Assembly (NCBI GenBank): GCA_947567595.1
Contig: CANOMQ010000009.1
Coordinates: forward strand, 1-64,000
Length of the DNA: 64,000 nt
Direction of reading: 5' to 3'
Source: an uncultured Lachnospiraceae bacterium
GTDB lineage: Bacteria > Bacillota > Clostridia > Lachnospirales > Lachnospiraceae
The translations under genes and the position numbers were made by a program. Below the pieces are notes generated by a model that worked only from the letters and a program-made list of their open reading frames with translations, did no database searches and had not been told where the DNA came from. Below, one piece after another: positions 8,574-15,950 of the stretch. Each line of letters begins with the position of its first letter. Position 1 is the stretch's first letter.

Positions 8574-9254
8574 TTATTCATAGATTGCCACCGAAATCCC
8601 GTCATAAAAACGCTGCAAAATTTTGTAAAAATCCATGCCCTCCTGCGCCAAAGCATACGCATAATTTAAGGAAAACCCATTTCCCTCGCCCGCCTCCCCG
8701 ACAAGCATACTGCCCTGCGTGGACGTAAAAAACGGAGCCGCGATTACCCTGTTTTCCTTTGTAATCACAGCCCCATATGTAAATGCAACCGCACGTTCAA
8801 TTTCCTTTTTTTTCACATATTCCTCACTGTCCGCGTCAGAGCGCAGCGTGCGGATACGAAGACCTGTCCGGTCAAAATCAAGCGTTTCGGGACGCCCTTC
8901 GCGCTCCCACAAAAAAACGAGGTTGCTGCGAAGCACCACGGCAAGCGCCTTGAGATATTCCTGCTCCAAATCATAGGCAGACTGCGGCGCTGTTTCCACA
9001 TAATCCTCGCTCTCGCTAAACGTAAGCTCCTTTGGTATCTGTGCCGCAACCATCAGCTCCACGACCGTTTCCGGCGCATAGTGGAACGTCCCCTTGCTTT
9101 CATGCACTGCCACCCGGAAAGACGAATTTATGACACTTGTGTCATTTTTTGGCAAATCGTCGTCTGCGTTCTCCATGCGGGGCGGTTTTATCAATATACT
9201 GCCAATTAACGGCAGACTTATCACAATTAACATAATTTTTAAAAGCTTCTTCAT
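8574..9254 (-). CDS. SpoIID-like protein lacking catalytic residues
   Basis: SpoIID is a lytic transglycosylase that works with SpoIIQ during engulfment. This 226-residue protein has an N-terminal membrane anchor (residues 4-24) and a shortened SpoIID domain (B. subtilis SpoIID is over 330 residues). Family landmarks can be aligned: VELMVAAQIP (family: GVVAAEMP), EYLKALAVVLRS (EALKAQAVAART), VAFTYGAVI, and EGNGFSLNYAYALAQEG (GHGVGMSQYGA). The catalytic Glu is Gln72 and the GHG His is Asn192; the Cys/His zinc region is deleted. It starts 3 bases after the acyltransferase gene and lies 80 bases before the SpoIIQ-like gene. Family assignment is good; inactivity is inference from the residues. 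Confidence 0.78.
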   Translation of the reverse strand: MKKLLKIMLIVISLPLIGSILIKPPRMENADDDLPKNDTSVINSSFRVAVHESKGTFHYAPETVVELMVAAQIPKELTFSESEDYVETAPQSAYDLEQEYLKALAVVLRSNLVFLWEREGRPETLDFDRTGLRIRTLRSDADSEEYVKKKEIERAVAFTYGAVITKENRVIAAPFFTSTQGSMLVGEAGEGNGFSLNYAYALAQEGMDFYKILQRFYDGISVAIYE

Positions 9255-9257
9255 GCT

Positions 9258-11030
9258 TTATTTTACGCGGTATTTTTCAAACGTATTCATGATTTTTTCG
9301 CAAGCCTTGTCAAAAAGCACCGAGCAGACGATTACCACGGTATTGTCAAACACAATTGCCATGACAAGGCATACGACAAAGGTCAGCGTCACCGTTGCCA
9401 CAATGCCGCCGATACAGCCAAACCGCAGCGCCGTAACATGCATTTTTCCCTGAACCACCACAAACAGGACATACCAGTGTATCAGGATAATGGAATAGCT
9501 GTATTTCGAGCACATCCTTACAAGCAAATCCATAAGCATGCCAAAGCGCGAACCGGATTTTACCGCAAAGCGTTTGCTGTTTTTTAAAAACAATTCAAAA
9601 ATCCCGCACGCCATCAAAAACAGCGGCAATGTATTATTGTATACATAATTCATGTTCGCGGAATTGCCAAAAACGACCACCACCGCAATGACAAAGCCCG
9701 CTATTCCCGCAAACACAAGCCCGCTGCCGTGTCCGTCCTCTCTCGGAATCGCATTCCTCCGGGTCAGGATATAGCCCATCAGAAAAACGCCCTCCCAGCC
9801 CGCAAGAAACGTTGCCGCGCCAAAATTCATGCCAAACAGCGGCAGATAATTGGTCAGTGCATTCAGGACAAAAATCAGCACCATCAGCGAATGGAGCATT
9901 TTATCGCTAAGATGTACTGCCATCACCCGGAAAAACGGTGTGACAAGATACAAAGCCACAATGGTATAAATCAGCCACAAATGCGGTGCAGCGTCGGGTG
10001 CCCCTGTCATAATCCGTTTCAATGCCGTGCCAAGATTTCGGGGCGGAAGAAAGCTTACCTCATGATTGAGCGAAAGCAGAAACAGATAATACGCCACAAG
10101 CGGTATGATGATTTTGGATGCCCTTCTGATATAAAAGGACACGACATTTTCCGTTTCTGCCACATCTTTTGGCACGTTCAGCAAAAGCGCGCCGGAAAGC
10201 ATGACATACAACAGGTTGCAGGTCAGCCCAAGCGTAAGACCACACACAAGCACCAGTCGTTTCCAGTCGGCGCCTCCGGTCTCTTCTATTACAGTCACCA
10301 TCGGGGAACAGGCATGTGCCAGTATCACAAGCACTGCCGCAAGGATACGGATATAATCCCAATGCAGCTCCCGTTTCGGGGAAGGCTCTGCACCAAATAA
10401 AATCGTCTTCCACGTGCTGTTCCGGTTCCCATGTGCCCAAAAAATCAGGGAAAAGCCAACCAGCACTGCCGGAAAATACCAAAGGCACCTGTTGATTGTT
10501 GCGTCTGATATGTAAGGCTGGCCACGCATTTTTTCGCTGCATACATTGACCTCATGCAGCTCAAAAGCCCCGTCAATGTCAAGGCGCAGCTCCTCATAAC
10601 AGTCAAGCGGCAGCGGAATAAACACCCGTTCTCCCCACGCCGCGAGCTTTGTCTTTACGGAATGCTTCTCCGAAAAGACTTCTCCCGCTTTCCGGTAAAA
10701 CACCTGCACGTCCATCTCGTGGTTTGCGTCAAACACTTTTGTGAGCACAAGCTCCAGTCCGCCGATTTGTGCAAGCTCCTGCTTCTTGGATAAATCAAGA
10801 TAAAGCTGCGGGTCGTCGCCCTTCTTTTCAAAGTATTTTCCATTTCCGCCATCTGCCAAAGGCGCAACCTCGTAGTCCAGTGCATTCGTATAGCATTCCC
10901 CAAACACATTCGTCGTTTCTCCACGAAGGGAATACTCATAGGATAAGCTCTTATAAAATATCAGTATCCATGCACCCAAAACAAGCGCTGCCAAGACAAT
11001 GTATTTCCATCTACTGTTCTGTTTCTTCAT
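9258..11030 (-). CDS. Acyltransferase-3 family membrane O-acyltransferase
   Basis: A multipass membrane protein of 590 residues. An N-terminal helix is followed by an extracytoplasmic beta-type domain (about 35-180), another helix, then the acyltransferase-3 (OafA/WecH/OatA-type) domain with about ten helices. The first helix of the domain holds the family's Arg and His (DYIRILAAVLVILAHACSP), and ASKIIIPLVAYYLFLL and HLWLIYTIVALYLVTPFF are also typical. Such proteins move acetyl or other acyl groups onto surface sugars. The ATG at 11030 overlaps the stop of the SGNH esterase gene (ATGA), which is better than the TTG six bases earlier. Acceptor is unknown. Confidence 0.88.
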   Translation of the reverse strand: MKKQNSRWKYIVLAALVLGAWILIFYKSLSYEYSLRGETTNVFGECYTNALDYEVAPLADGGNGKYFEKKGDDPQLYLDLSKKQELAQIGGLELVLTKVFDANHEMDVQVFYRKAGEVFSEKHSVKTKLAAWGERVFIPLPLDCYEELRLDIDGAFELHEVNVCSEKMRGQPYISDATINRCLWYFPAVLVGFSLIFWAHGNRNSTWKTILFGAEPSPKRELHWDYIRILAAVLVILAHACSPMVTVIEETGGADWKRLVLVCGLTLGLTCNLLYVMLSGALLLNVPKDVAETENVVSFYIRRASKIIIPLVAYYLFLLSLNHEVSFLPPRNLGTALKRIMTGAPDAAPHLWLIYTIVALYLVTPFFRVMAVHLSDKMLHSLMVLIFVLNALTNYLPLFGMNFGAATFLAGWEGVFLMGYILTRRNAIPREDGHGSGLVFAGIAGFVIAVVVVFGNSANMNYVYNNTLPLFLMACGIFELFLKNSKRFAVKSGSRFGMLMDLLVRMCSKYSYSIILIHWYVLFVVVQGKMHVTALRFGCIGGIVATVTLTFVVCLVMAIVFDNTVVIVCSVLFDKACEKIMNTFEKYRVK

Positions 11031-11728
11031 TTCCAATATTTTTCTGCTCCATCAACAATCAGTTCCCAATAAATGCCGCCAAGCGCACTTAATCCCTTTG
11101 CAATCAGTCCGGCATACAGCAAAGCCCCCTCATACCGCAAATGGGTATTATCGTCATTTCCATCGGGGTAATTTTCATATTGTCCGGCGTCGAAATTCAT
11201 ATGCCATTTGCGGCTTTCCTCCTCGCCTGCCTGCTCCAGCGCAGCGCGGCTCATGGTAAATAAGTCCACAAGCGGCACGTTGTATTTTTCTGCGGCTTCC
11301 TTCATGCCTGCCACATAGTCCGTGTGCATACTGTCCTTTAGCTTGTGGTTTTCATTAAAATGCCTGCGCTCAATCGGCGTTATCAGAACGGGATACGCGC
11401 CATGCGTTCTTGCCACGTCGATGTATGTTTTAAGATTTTCGATATAGGTCGAAAACGGCTCTGTGTAACGTGTCAAATCCTCCTTTTTTTCATCATTATG
11501 CCCAAACTGGATAAAAAGAAAATCGCCCTCACCGATTTCCATGTCAATGGCGTCCAACCGCCCTTCGTCCATAAAGCTTTTCGTACTTCTGCCGTTTTTT
11601 GCGTGGTTTAAGACAAAAACGCCTTCCTTTACAAACATTGGAAATACCTGACCAATTCCGGTCTGTGGATAGGTTGTTACGTCGTTGTTTTGCACGGTGG
11701 AGTCCGCTGCCCAAAAAATTCGCTTCAT
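11027..11728 (-). CDS. SGNH hydrolase, CE12 rhamnogalacturonan-acetylesterase-like
   Basis: A 233-residue hydrolase with all SGNH blocks: AADST (Ser near residue 10), NHAKNGRSTKSF (Gly/Asn block), IQFGHNDE (GxND) and DGNDDNTHL (Asp/His). The pattern matches family CE12 (YesT/RhgT-type), which removes acetyl groups from pectic sugars. There is no signal peptide, so it would act in the cytoplasm on imported oligosaccharides. It is the first gene of the envelope operon and is coupled by overlap to a membrane O-acyltransferase, so a role in handling acetylated surface sugars is also possible. An LplB/YtcP-type importer lies just upstream but behind a terminator. Confidence 0.85.
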   Translation of the reverse strand: MKRIFWAADSTVQNNDVTTYPQTGIGQVFPMFVKEGVFVLNHAKNGRSTKSFMDEGRLDAIDMEIGEGDFLFIQFGHNDEKKEDLTRYTEPFSTYIENLKTYIDVARTHGAYPVLITPIERRHFNENHKLKDSMHTDYVAGMKEAAEKYNVPLVDLFTMSRAALEQAGEEESRKWHMNFDAGQYENYPDGNDDNTHLRYEGALLYAGLIAKGLSALGGIYWELIVDGAEKYWK

Positions 11729-11784
11729 ATTATAATAGTACCCTTCTTTCTGTATGAGTTTTATCTCATTGATTATAATAATTT

Positions 11785-11793
11785 ATTATAGCA
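11785..11793 (-). promoter_or_regulatory. Extended -10 promoter of the envelope operon
   Basis: TGCTATAAT on the minus strand is an extended -10 element without a good -35 box. It lies 57 bases upstream of the esterase start and just after the terminator of the neighbouring transporter operon. Confidence 0.45.
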
Positions 11794-11804
11794 CAGAAGA
11801 CGCA

Positions 11805-11836
11805 AAAAAGGGAAACCGAAGTTTCCCTTTTATTGA
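11805..11836 (-). terminator. Terminator of the LplB/YtcP transporter operon
   Basis: The minus-strand transcript forms AAGGGAAAC-TTCG-GTTTCCCTT followed by a T run, directly after the permease stop at 11847. It has a stable UUCG tetraloop. Confidence 0.85.
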
Positions 11837-11846
11837 CAATTTTTGA

Positions 11847-12716
11847 TTACTCCTTAACGGCACCGATATTAACGCCTTTAACGAAGTATTTCTGTAAGAA
11901 CGGATACAAAATCATGAACGGTAAAATCGCGGAAATGATACCTGCGTTAAACAGCGTATTCTGCGATACCTCGTATGAGGTCGTCGGCGTATCGCCGTCC
12001 ATAATCATGTTTCTTAACTTATACTGGAAGTTTACCTGTGTCGGGTCTGTGATGTAAATCTTAACCGTTGAGTAGTCATTCCATACTGCTACGGAGAACA
12101 TCAAACCGATTGACGCAAGTGCCGCCTTGGAAAGTGGGAGCACGATCGTGAAGAAAATTCGCATCGGCGAACATCCGTCAATTCGCGCCGCCTCAAACAG
12201 GGAAGCCGGAATACCTTCAAAGAAGTTCCTCATCAATACAAGGTTGTAAACGTTCATACCATGCTTGAAAACAAGAATCCACATATTGTTTACAAGACCT
12301 AACTGCTTCATAACCAAATACTCCGGAATCATACCGCCTGAGAAAATCATGGTGAACATCAGGAAATATGCGAAGAATTCACGTCCGGGCATCTCAAACT
12401 GTACCAATACATAGCCGCCAAGCGTTGAAAGCGTCAGACCAAGTAAGGTACCTAACAATGTTGTGATCACAGAGTTGATAAACGGTCTGTACAATGCCGA
12501 TGTTTCAATAATGGTTCTGTAACCATCCATTGTGAACTGGCTTGGCCAAAGTTGGAACTGGTAAACACCAACCTTATTCAAAGAGTCAACCACAACCTTC
12601 CAAATCGGAACGATAACAATTAAACCGATGATAATGAACACGACATAATTGACAATATCAAATACCGATGTTCTCTCACTTGGCTTTTTTGATTTTATTT
12701 CTTTTTCCTTTGCCAT
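11847..12716 (-). CDS. YtcP-type carbohydrate ABC transporter permease
   Basis: A 289-residue inner-membrane permease with six predicted helices and the conserved cytoplasmic loop EAARIDGCSPMRIFFTIVLPL that contacts the ATPase. The C-terminal GVNIGAVKE is typical of YtcP/AraQ/MalG-type permeases paired with LplB. Together with the permease upstream and the binding protein it forms an importer for oligosaccharides, often pectic or hemicellulose-derived in this subfamily. No ATPase gene is present, as usual for systems that share a common MsmK-type ATPase. It starts 12 bases after the upstream permease gene and ends at a strong terminator. Confidence 0.93.
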   Translation of the reverse strand: MAKEKEIKSKKPSERTSVFDIVNYVVFIIIGLIVIVPIWKVVVDSLNKVGVYQFQLWPSQFTMDGYRTIIETSALYRPFINSVITTLLGTLLGLTLSTLGGYVLVQFEMPGREFFAYFLMFTMIFSGGMIPEYLVMKQLGLVNNMWILVFKHGMNVYNLVLMRNFFEGIPASLFEAARIDGCSPMRIFFTIVLPLSKAALASIGLMFSVAVWNDYSTVKIYITDPTQVNFQYKLRNMIMDGDTPTTSYEVSQNTLFNAGIISAILPFMILYPFLQKYFVKGVNIGAVKE

Positions 12717-12728
12717 ATTCGCACCTCC

Positions 12729-13682
12729 TTATACGATACCGCGTCCACGGGTCTTCTTACTTGCCCAGTTACATACAAGAACGAGGAAGCAGCCTACTGC
12801 TGACTTGAAAAGACCTACCGCTGTTGAATAACCATAGTTCGGCAACGCAATTGCAAATGTCTGACGGTAAATATAAGTAGAAATAACGTCTGATACATCA
12901 TAAACTGCATTGTTGTAAAGTACGAATACAGACTCGAACATGTTCATAACCTTTGCAAGGTTCAGAATCAATACCGTAATAATTGTATTGGCAAGTGCAG
13001 GGAGTGTTACGAAACGGATTTTCTGCATACGTGTCGCACCGTCGATGTCTGCTGCCTCATACAACTCGGGATTAATACCGGAAAGTGTTGCAAGGAAGAT
13101 AATGGTTCCCCAACCGGTTTCCTTCCATATATTAATCACATAAAAAATCGGACGCCACCATGTCTTGCTTGCAAGGAAGTAGATGTACTTTGTCGTGTCA
13201 CCGTGGAATAAAATACCGTTTACCATACCGGTTGATGACGGCGAAAGGAACAAGCTGAAAATCGATGCAACTACTGCCCATGACATAAAGTGCGGCAAAT
13301 ATATAATTGTCTGCAAGGTTTTCTTTGCAAACAGGTTTTTCATTTCATTTAAGAAGATTGATACCACAACTGCGGAAATATTTGTGATAATCAGCTTTAT
13401 GATACTCAGCTCAAGAGTATTTTTAAATGCGGTCCAAAATGCAGGTGTTCCAAACATCTTTGAAAAATGAGCTAACCCCACAAAGGTTTTTGGTCCGACA
13501 GGCTTATAATCATAAAATGCCCAGCGCACACCGAGCATAGGCCAGTAGTTCATGATTAACATGAAAATCACTACAGGCAGGAACATGATATAAAAACCCC
13601 TATTATTCCAAATGCGAAGCCCCAAAGGTTTGTGGCGAACTTCCACGCCGCCGGATGTCATTACAACTTGCTTTTTTGCCAT
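12729..13682 (-). CDS. LplB-type carbohydrate ABC transporter permease
   Basis: A permease of 317 residues from the ATG at 13682 (MAKKQVVMTSGG), which has AGGATGAG upstream. The open frame reaches back to 13727, but that start has no ribosome site. Six membrane helices are predicted, and the ATPase-contact loop reads YEAADIDGATRMQKIRFVTLP. PMLGVRWAFYDYKP is a typical LplB-family feature near the start. It pairs with the YtcP-type protein and the binding lipoprotein. A long hairpin separates it from the binding-protein gene, which likely lets the binding protein be made in excess. Confidence 0.92.
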   Translation of the reverse strand: MAKKQVVMTSGGVEVRHKPLGLRIWNNRGFYIMFLPVVIFMLIMNYWPMLGVRWAFYDYKPVGPKTFVGLAHFSKMFGTPAFWTAFKNTLELSIIKLIITNISAVVVSIFLNEMKNLFAKKTLQTIIYLPHFMSWAVVASIFSLFLSPSSTGMVNGILFHGDTTKYIYFLASKTWWRPIFYVINIWKETGWGTIIFLATLSGINPELYEAADIDGATRMQKIRFVTLPALANTIITVLILNLAKVMNMFESVFVLYNNAVYDVSDVISTYIYRQTFAIALPNYGYSTAVGLFKSAVGCFLVLVCNWASKKTRGRGIV

Positions 13683-13788
13683 ACCGTTCTCATCCTTTCT
13701 TCCCTTTCCTAATGGAAATTTCCTCATAATTACTATGCGGCCGGATTAGAACGGCCACGAGTTACTATGTTGGTGTTTTTTAGAATAA

Positions 13789-13830
13789 GCGCCTTTGCCA
13801 TGTACAAGTTTCCGCACATGGCGAAGACGC
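13789..13830 (-). other. Intercistronic hairpin between binding protein and permease
   Basis: Two 15-base arms (13789-13803 and 13816-13830) pair almost perfectly around a 12-base loop. In the operon's direction the 3' flank is TTATTCT, not a clean T run, so it should act as an mRNA-stabilising element or leaky terminator. Confidence 0.65.
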
Positions 13831-13879
13831 TTTTTTCTTAATTTAATTGCCAGCCTGATTTAACTGATCAATTTTATCA

Positions 13880-15538
13880 TTACTGATTTAACTCAGCAAG
13901 ACACTGGTCGATAGTAGAACCAACTGTATCAACATATGCCTGCATCGCTGCATCCACATCGCCGCCTTCAACTACGACTGCCGTGATTGCTGCAAGCTTT
14001 GCATCATAGATTGTACCGGACTCATTTGTAAATGTCTCTGATACCGGTGAAAGAGGAGCGTCTACACAATTCTCCGTAAAGAACTTATTACCCTCTGCAG
14101 CAAGGTCTGTCTGAGCTGCATAACCGTTTGTAAGCTCACATACTGCAAGAGCGGGATCGATAAGGTTCTTCTTCCATACAGAGTTCGGGTCATTCGGAGA
14201 CTGCTTTAAGTGGAACTCACCGTCTGCATAAGAATACTTCTTCTCTTGGTCTGTACCCGGATTTGTTGTGAACTCTTCTGCCTTTGTTGACCAGTGAACA
14301 TCCTCTGCACCATAGGTCCAAAGTGTCTGAACAACATCGCCGTCCATCATTGTCTCAATCAATGCATCAAATACAGCCTGATTACGAGCAGGATCGCCTG
14401 AATCGATAATACACCATACCGGAGCTTCTCTGTTGATATAAGCGCCAACCTCTGCAATAGGAGGAAGCTGTACAAGCTCTGGATCAACCTCATTCTTGAT
14501 TAAGCTGTCTGTCAATGTCTGATACCATGAACCTGCCCAGTAAGTAAATACGCCTGATGAACCAGCCTGATCATTTGAGAACCATTTCTCACGTGCAATC
14601 TTTGTAGATGCCGTCAATGTTTCAGGGTCGATACAGCCGTCAACATATGCCTGCTGTAATCTCAAAAGCGCCTGCTTTGTTGCATCTTCCTGGAATCCGT
14701 CAACCCAAACACCGTCATCTCCCTGATAAATAGAAGGATATGCATCCTGCCAAAACTCAGGAAGGTAATTTACGTAAGGAGCCTCGTTTCCAACGAAGCC
14801 GGCTGCTACGACACCATATGTATCACCTGTCTTACCGTTTCCGTCAGGATCCTCATCATGGAATTTCTTAAGCATTGTGTAATAATCATCATATGTCTTG
14901 ATATCGTCAACGCTCATTCCAATTGCATCCAGCCATGCTTTCTTGATATATGTAACACATCCGTTACCATATCCGTAAGCGAAGCCGTATAAGCGTCCCT
15001 CAGAATCCTTTAATGCCTCATTGATTGCCGGAAGTGTCATTCTGCTTTGGAAATCGGCATTTTCATAAGCCGCTGTCATATCCCAAAGAAGACCTGTCGG
15101 TGCATACTGCTTAAACATATCCGCTGACATGATGATTGCATCGGGATAATCGCCGCCTGCGAAGAGACGTCCAACCGCATCCGTATATCCTGAGTGATCC
15201 AACTGCTGGATTGTCAAAGGAATACCGACTGCCTGCTCCCACTGCTCCTTAAACTCAGCTTGTCCGTTATCAAGAGTAGCTGTTACCGTACCGTTTACTA
15301 CAATGTTGAGACCTGTGTCACCAAGAATCTCGTGATAGTCAACCTCTGCAGGCGCTGCCGCGTCGCTGCTGCCGCTGTCCGCTGCCGGTGTGCTTGTGCT
15401 GCCGCTGTCTCCTGATGAAGCAGCGTTGTTGCCGCTGTCCGCTGCCGGCTGGCTGCCTGTGTCAGAACCGCCGCCGCAGGCTGTCAATGATACAACCATT
15501 GCAGATGCTAAAAGTAAAGATAGTGCTTTCTTTTTCAT
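13880..15538 (-). CDS. LipO-type sugar-binding lipoprotein of ABC transporter
   Basis: A 552-residue extracellular solute-binding lipoprotein (family 1 type). The N-terminus is a lipoprotein signal ending SLTACGGGS, followed by a Ser/Gly/Ala-rich tether up to about residue 65. The mature part has features of LipO/YtcQ-type proteins that capture large oligosaccharides for LplB/YtcP permeases, such as FAGGDYPDAIIMSADMF, YGFAYGYGNG and GTDQEKKYSYADGEFHL. An AGGGAGG ribosome site precedes the ATG. It is the first gene of the operon and is controlled by a promoter containing a cre-like site. Substrate is not deducible; the nearby CE12 esterase hints at pectic material. Confidence 0.92.
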   Translation of the reverse strand: MKKKALSLLLASAMVVSLTACGGGSDTGSQPAADSGNNAASSGDSGSTSTPAADSGSSDAAAPAEVDYHEILGDTGLNIVVNGTVTATLDNGQAEFKEQWEQAVGIPLTIQQLDHSGYTDAVGRLFAGGDYPDAIIMSADMFKQYAPTGLLWDMTAAYENADFQSRMTLPAINEALKDSEGRLYGFAYGYGNGCVTYIKKAWLDAIGMSVDDIKTYDDYYTMLKKFHDEDPDGNGKTGDTYGVVAAGFVGNEAPYVNYLPEFWQDAYPSIYQGDDGVWVDGFQEDATKQALLRLQQAYVDGCIDPETLTASTKIAREKWFSNDQAGSSGVFTYWAGSWYQTLTDSLIKNEVDPELVQLPPIAEVGAYINREAPVWCIIDSGDPARNQAVFDALIETMMDGDVVQTLWTYGAEDVHWSTKAEEFTTNPGTDQEKKYSYADGEFHLKQSPNDPNSVWKKNLIDPALAVCELTNGYAAQTDLAAEGNKFFTENCVDAPLSPVSETFTNESGTIYDAKLAAITAVVVEGGDVDAAMQAYVDTVGSTIDQCLAELNQ

Positions 15539-15656
15539 TTCTTTTCCATTCCTCCCTAAAAAATGTTTAAAATTTTTAAAAAATGATAATAAGTTTCAGA
15601 CAAGGATGCATGCCTGTTTTTTTCGTTTTAAAGGACATAGTCCGTGTCTATTTTAG

Positions 15657-15685
15657 ATTTTACCATTGTAAACGCTTTCATGCAA
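15657..15685 (-). promoter_or_regulatory. Promoter of the LplB/YtcP transporter operon
   Basis: On the minus strand TTGCAT (15685-15680), a 17-base spacer and TAAAAT (15662-15657) form a sigma-A promoter about 120 bases upstream of the binding-protein start. Confidence 0.65.
15667..15680. promoter_or_regulatory. cre-like operator (CcpA/LacI family) inside the promoter spacer
   Basis: TGTAAACGCTTTCA matches every position of the Gram-positive cre consensus TGWAANCGNTNWCA. It fills the spacer between the -35 and -10 boxes, so bound CcpA or a dedicated LacI-type repressor should block RNA polymerase. This predicts carbon catabolite repression or substrate-specific induction of the importer. Confidence 0.7.
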
Positions 15686-15950
15686 GCAAGAAATTTTAGA
15701 AATCAAGCCGCTTCGGGGAGGATTTTTCGAAAAAGTCTTGATTTTTCGGCGTTTTTCGCACTTTATATTTTTTAAATTTTTTTTTAAAAAATTTTATTTC
15801 AATAAAAAATTGCTAAAATTTTTCCGGTTTTTCTCTAAAATTTTTGTCGAAATTTGGCAATCCCCTTCCAATTAACATAAGGTAAAGTGTACATATTGAC
15901 ATAAAATTAACAATATTTTAATACAAATTATCCAAACGCCTCTGCGCAGC
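15686..15950. other. AT-rich non-coding region downstream of pyrC
   Basis: This stretch holds long A and T runs (15770-15850) and no convincing ORF, hairpin or terminator. It separates the end of pyrC from the transporter promoter. Confidence 0.5.

Noticed and set aside
9729-10400. 223-residue plus-strand ORF opposite the acyltransferase gene
   Set aside because: His/Lys/Gln-rich shadow product; the minus-strand frame has all family motifs.
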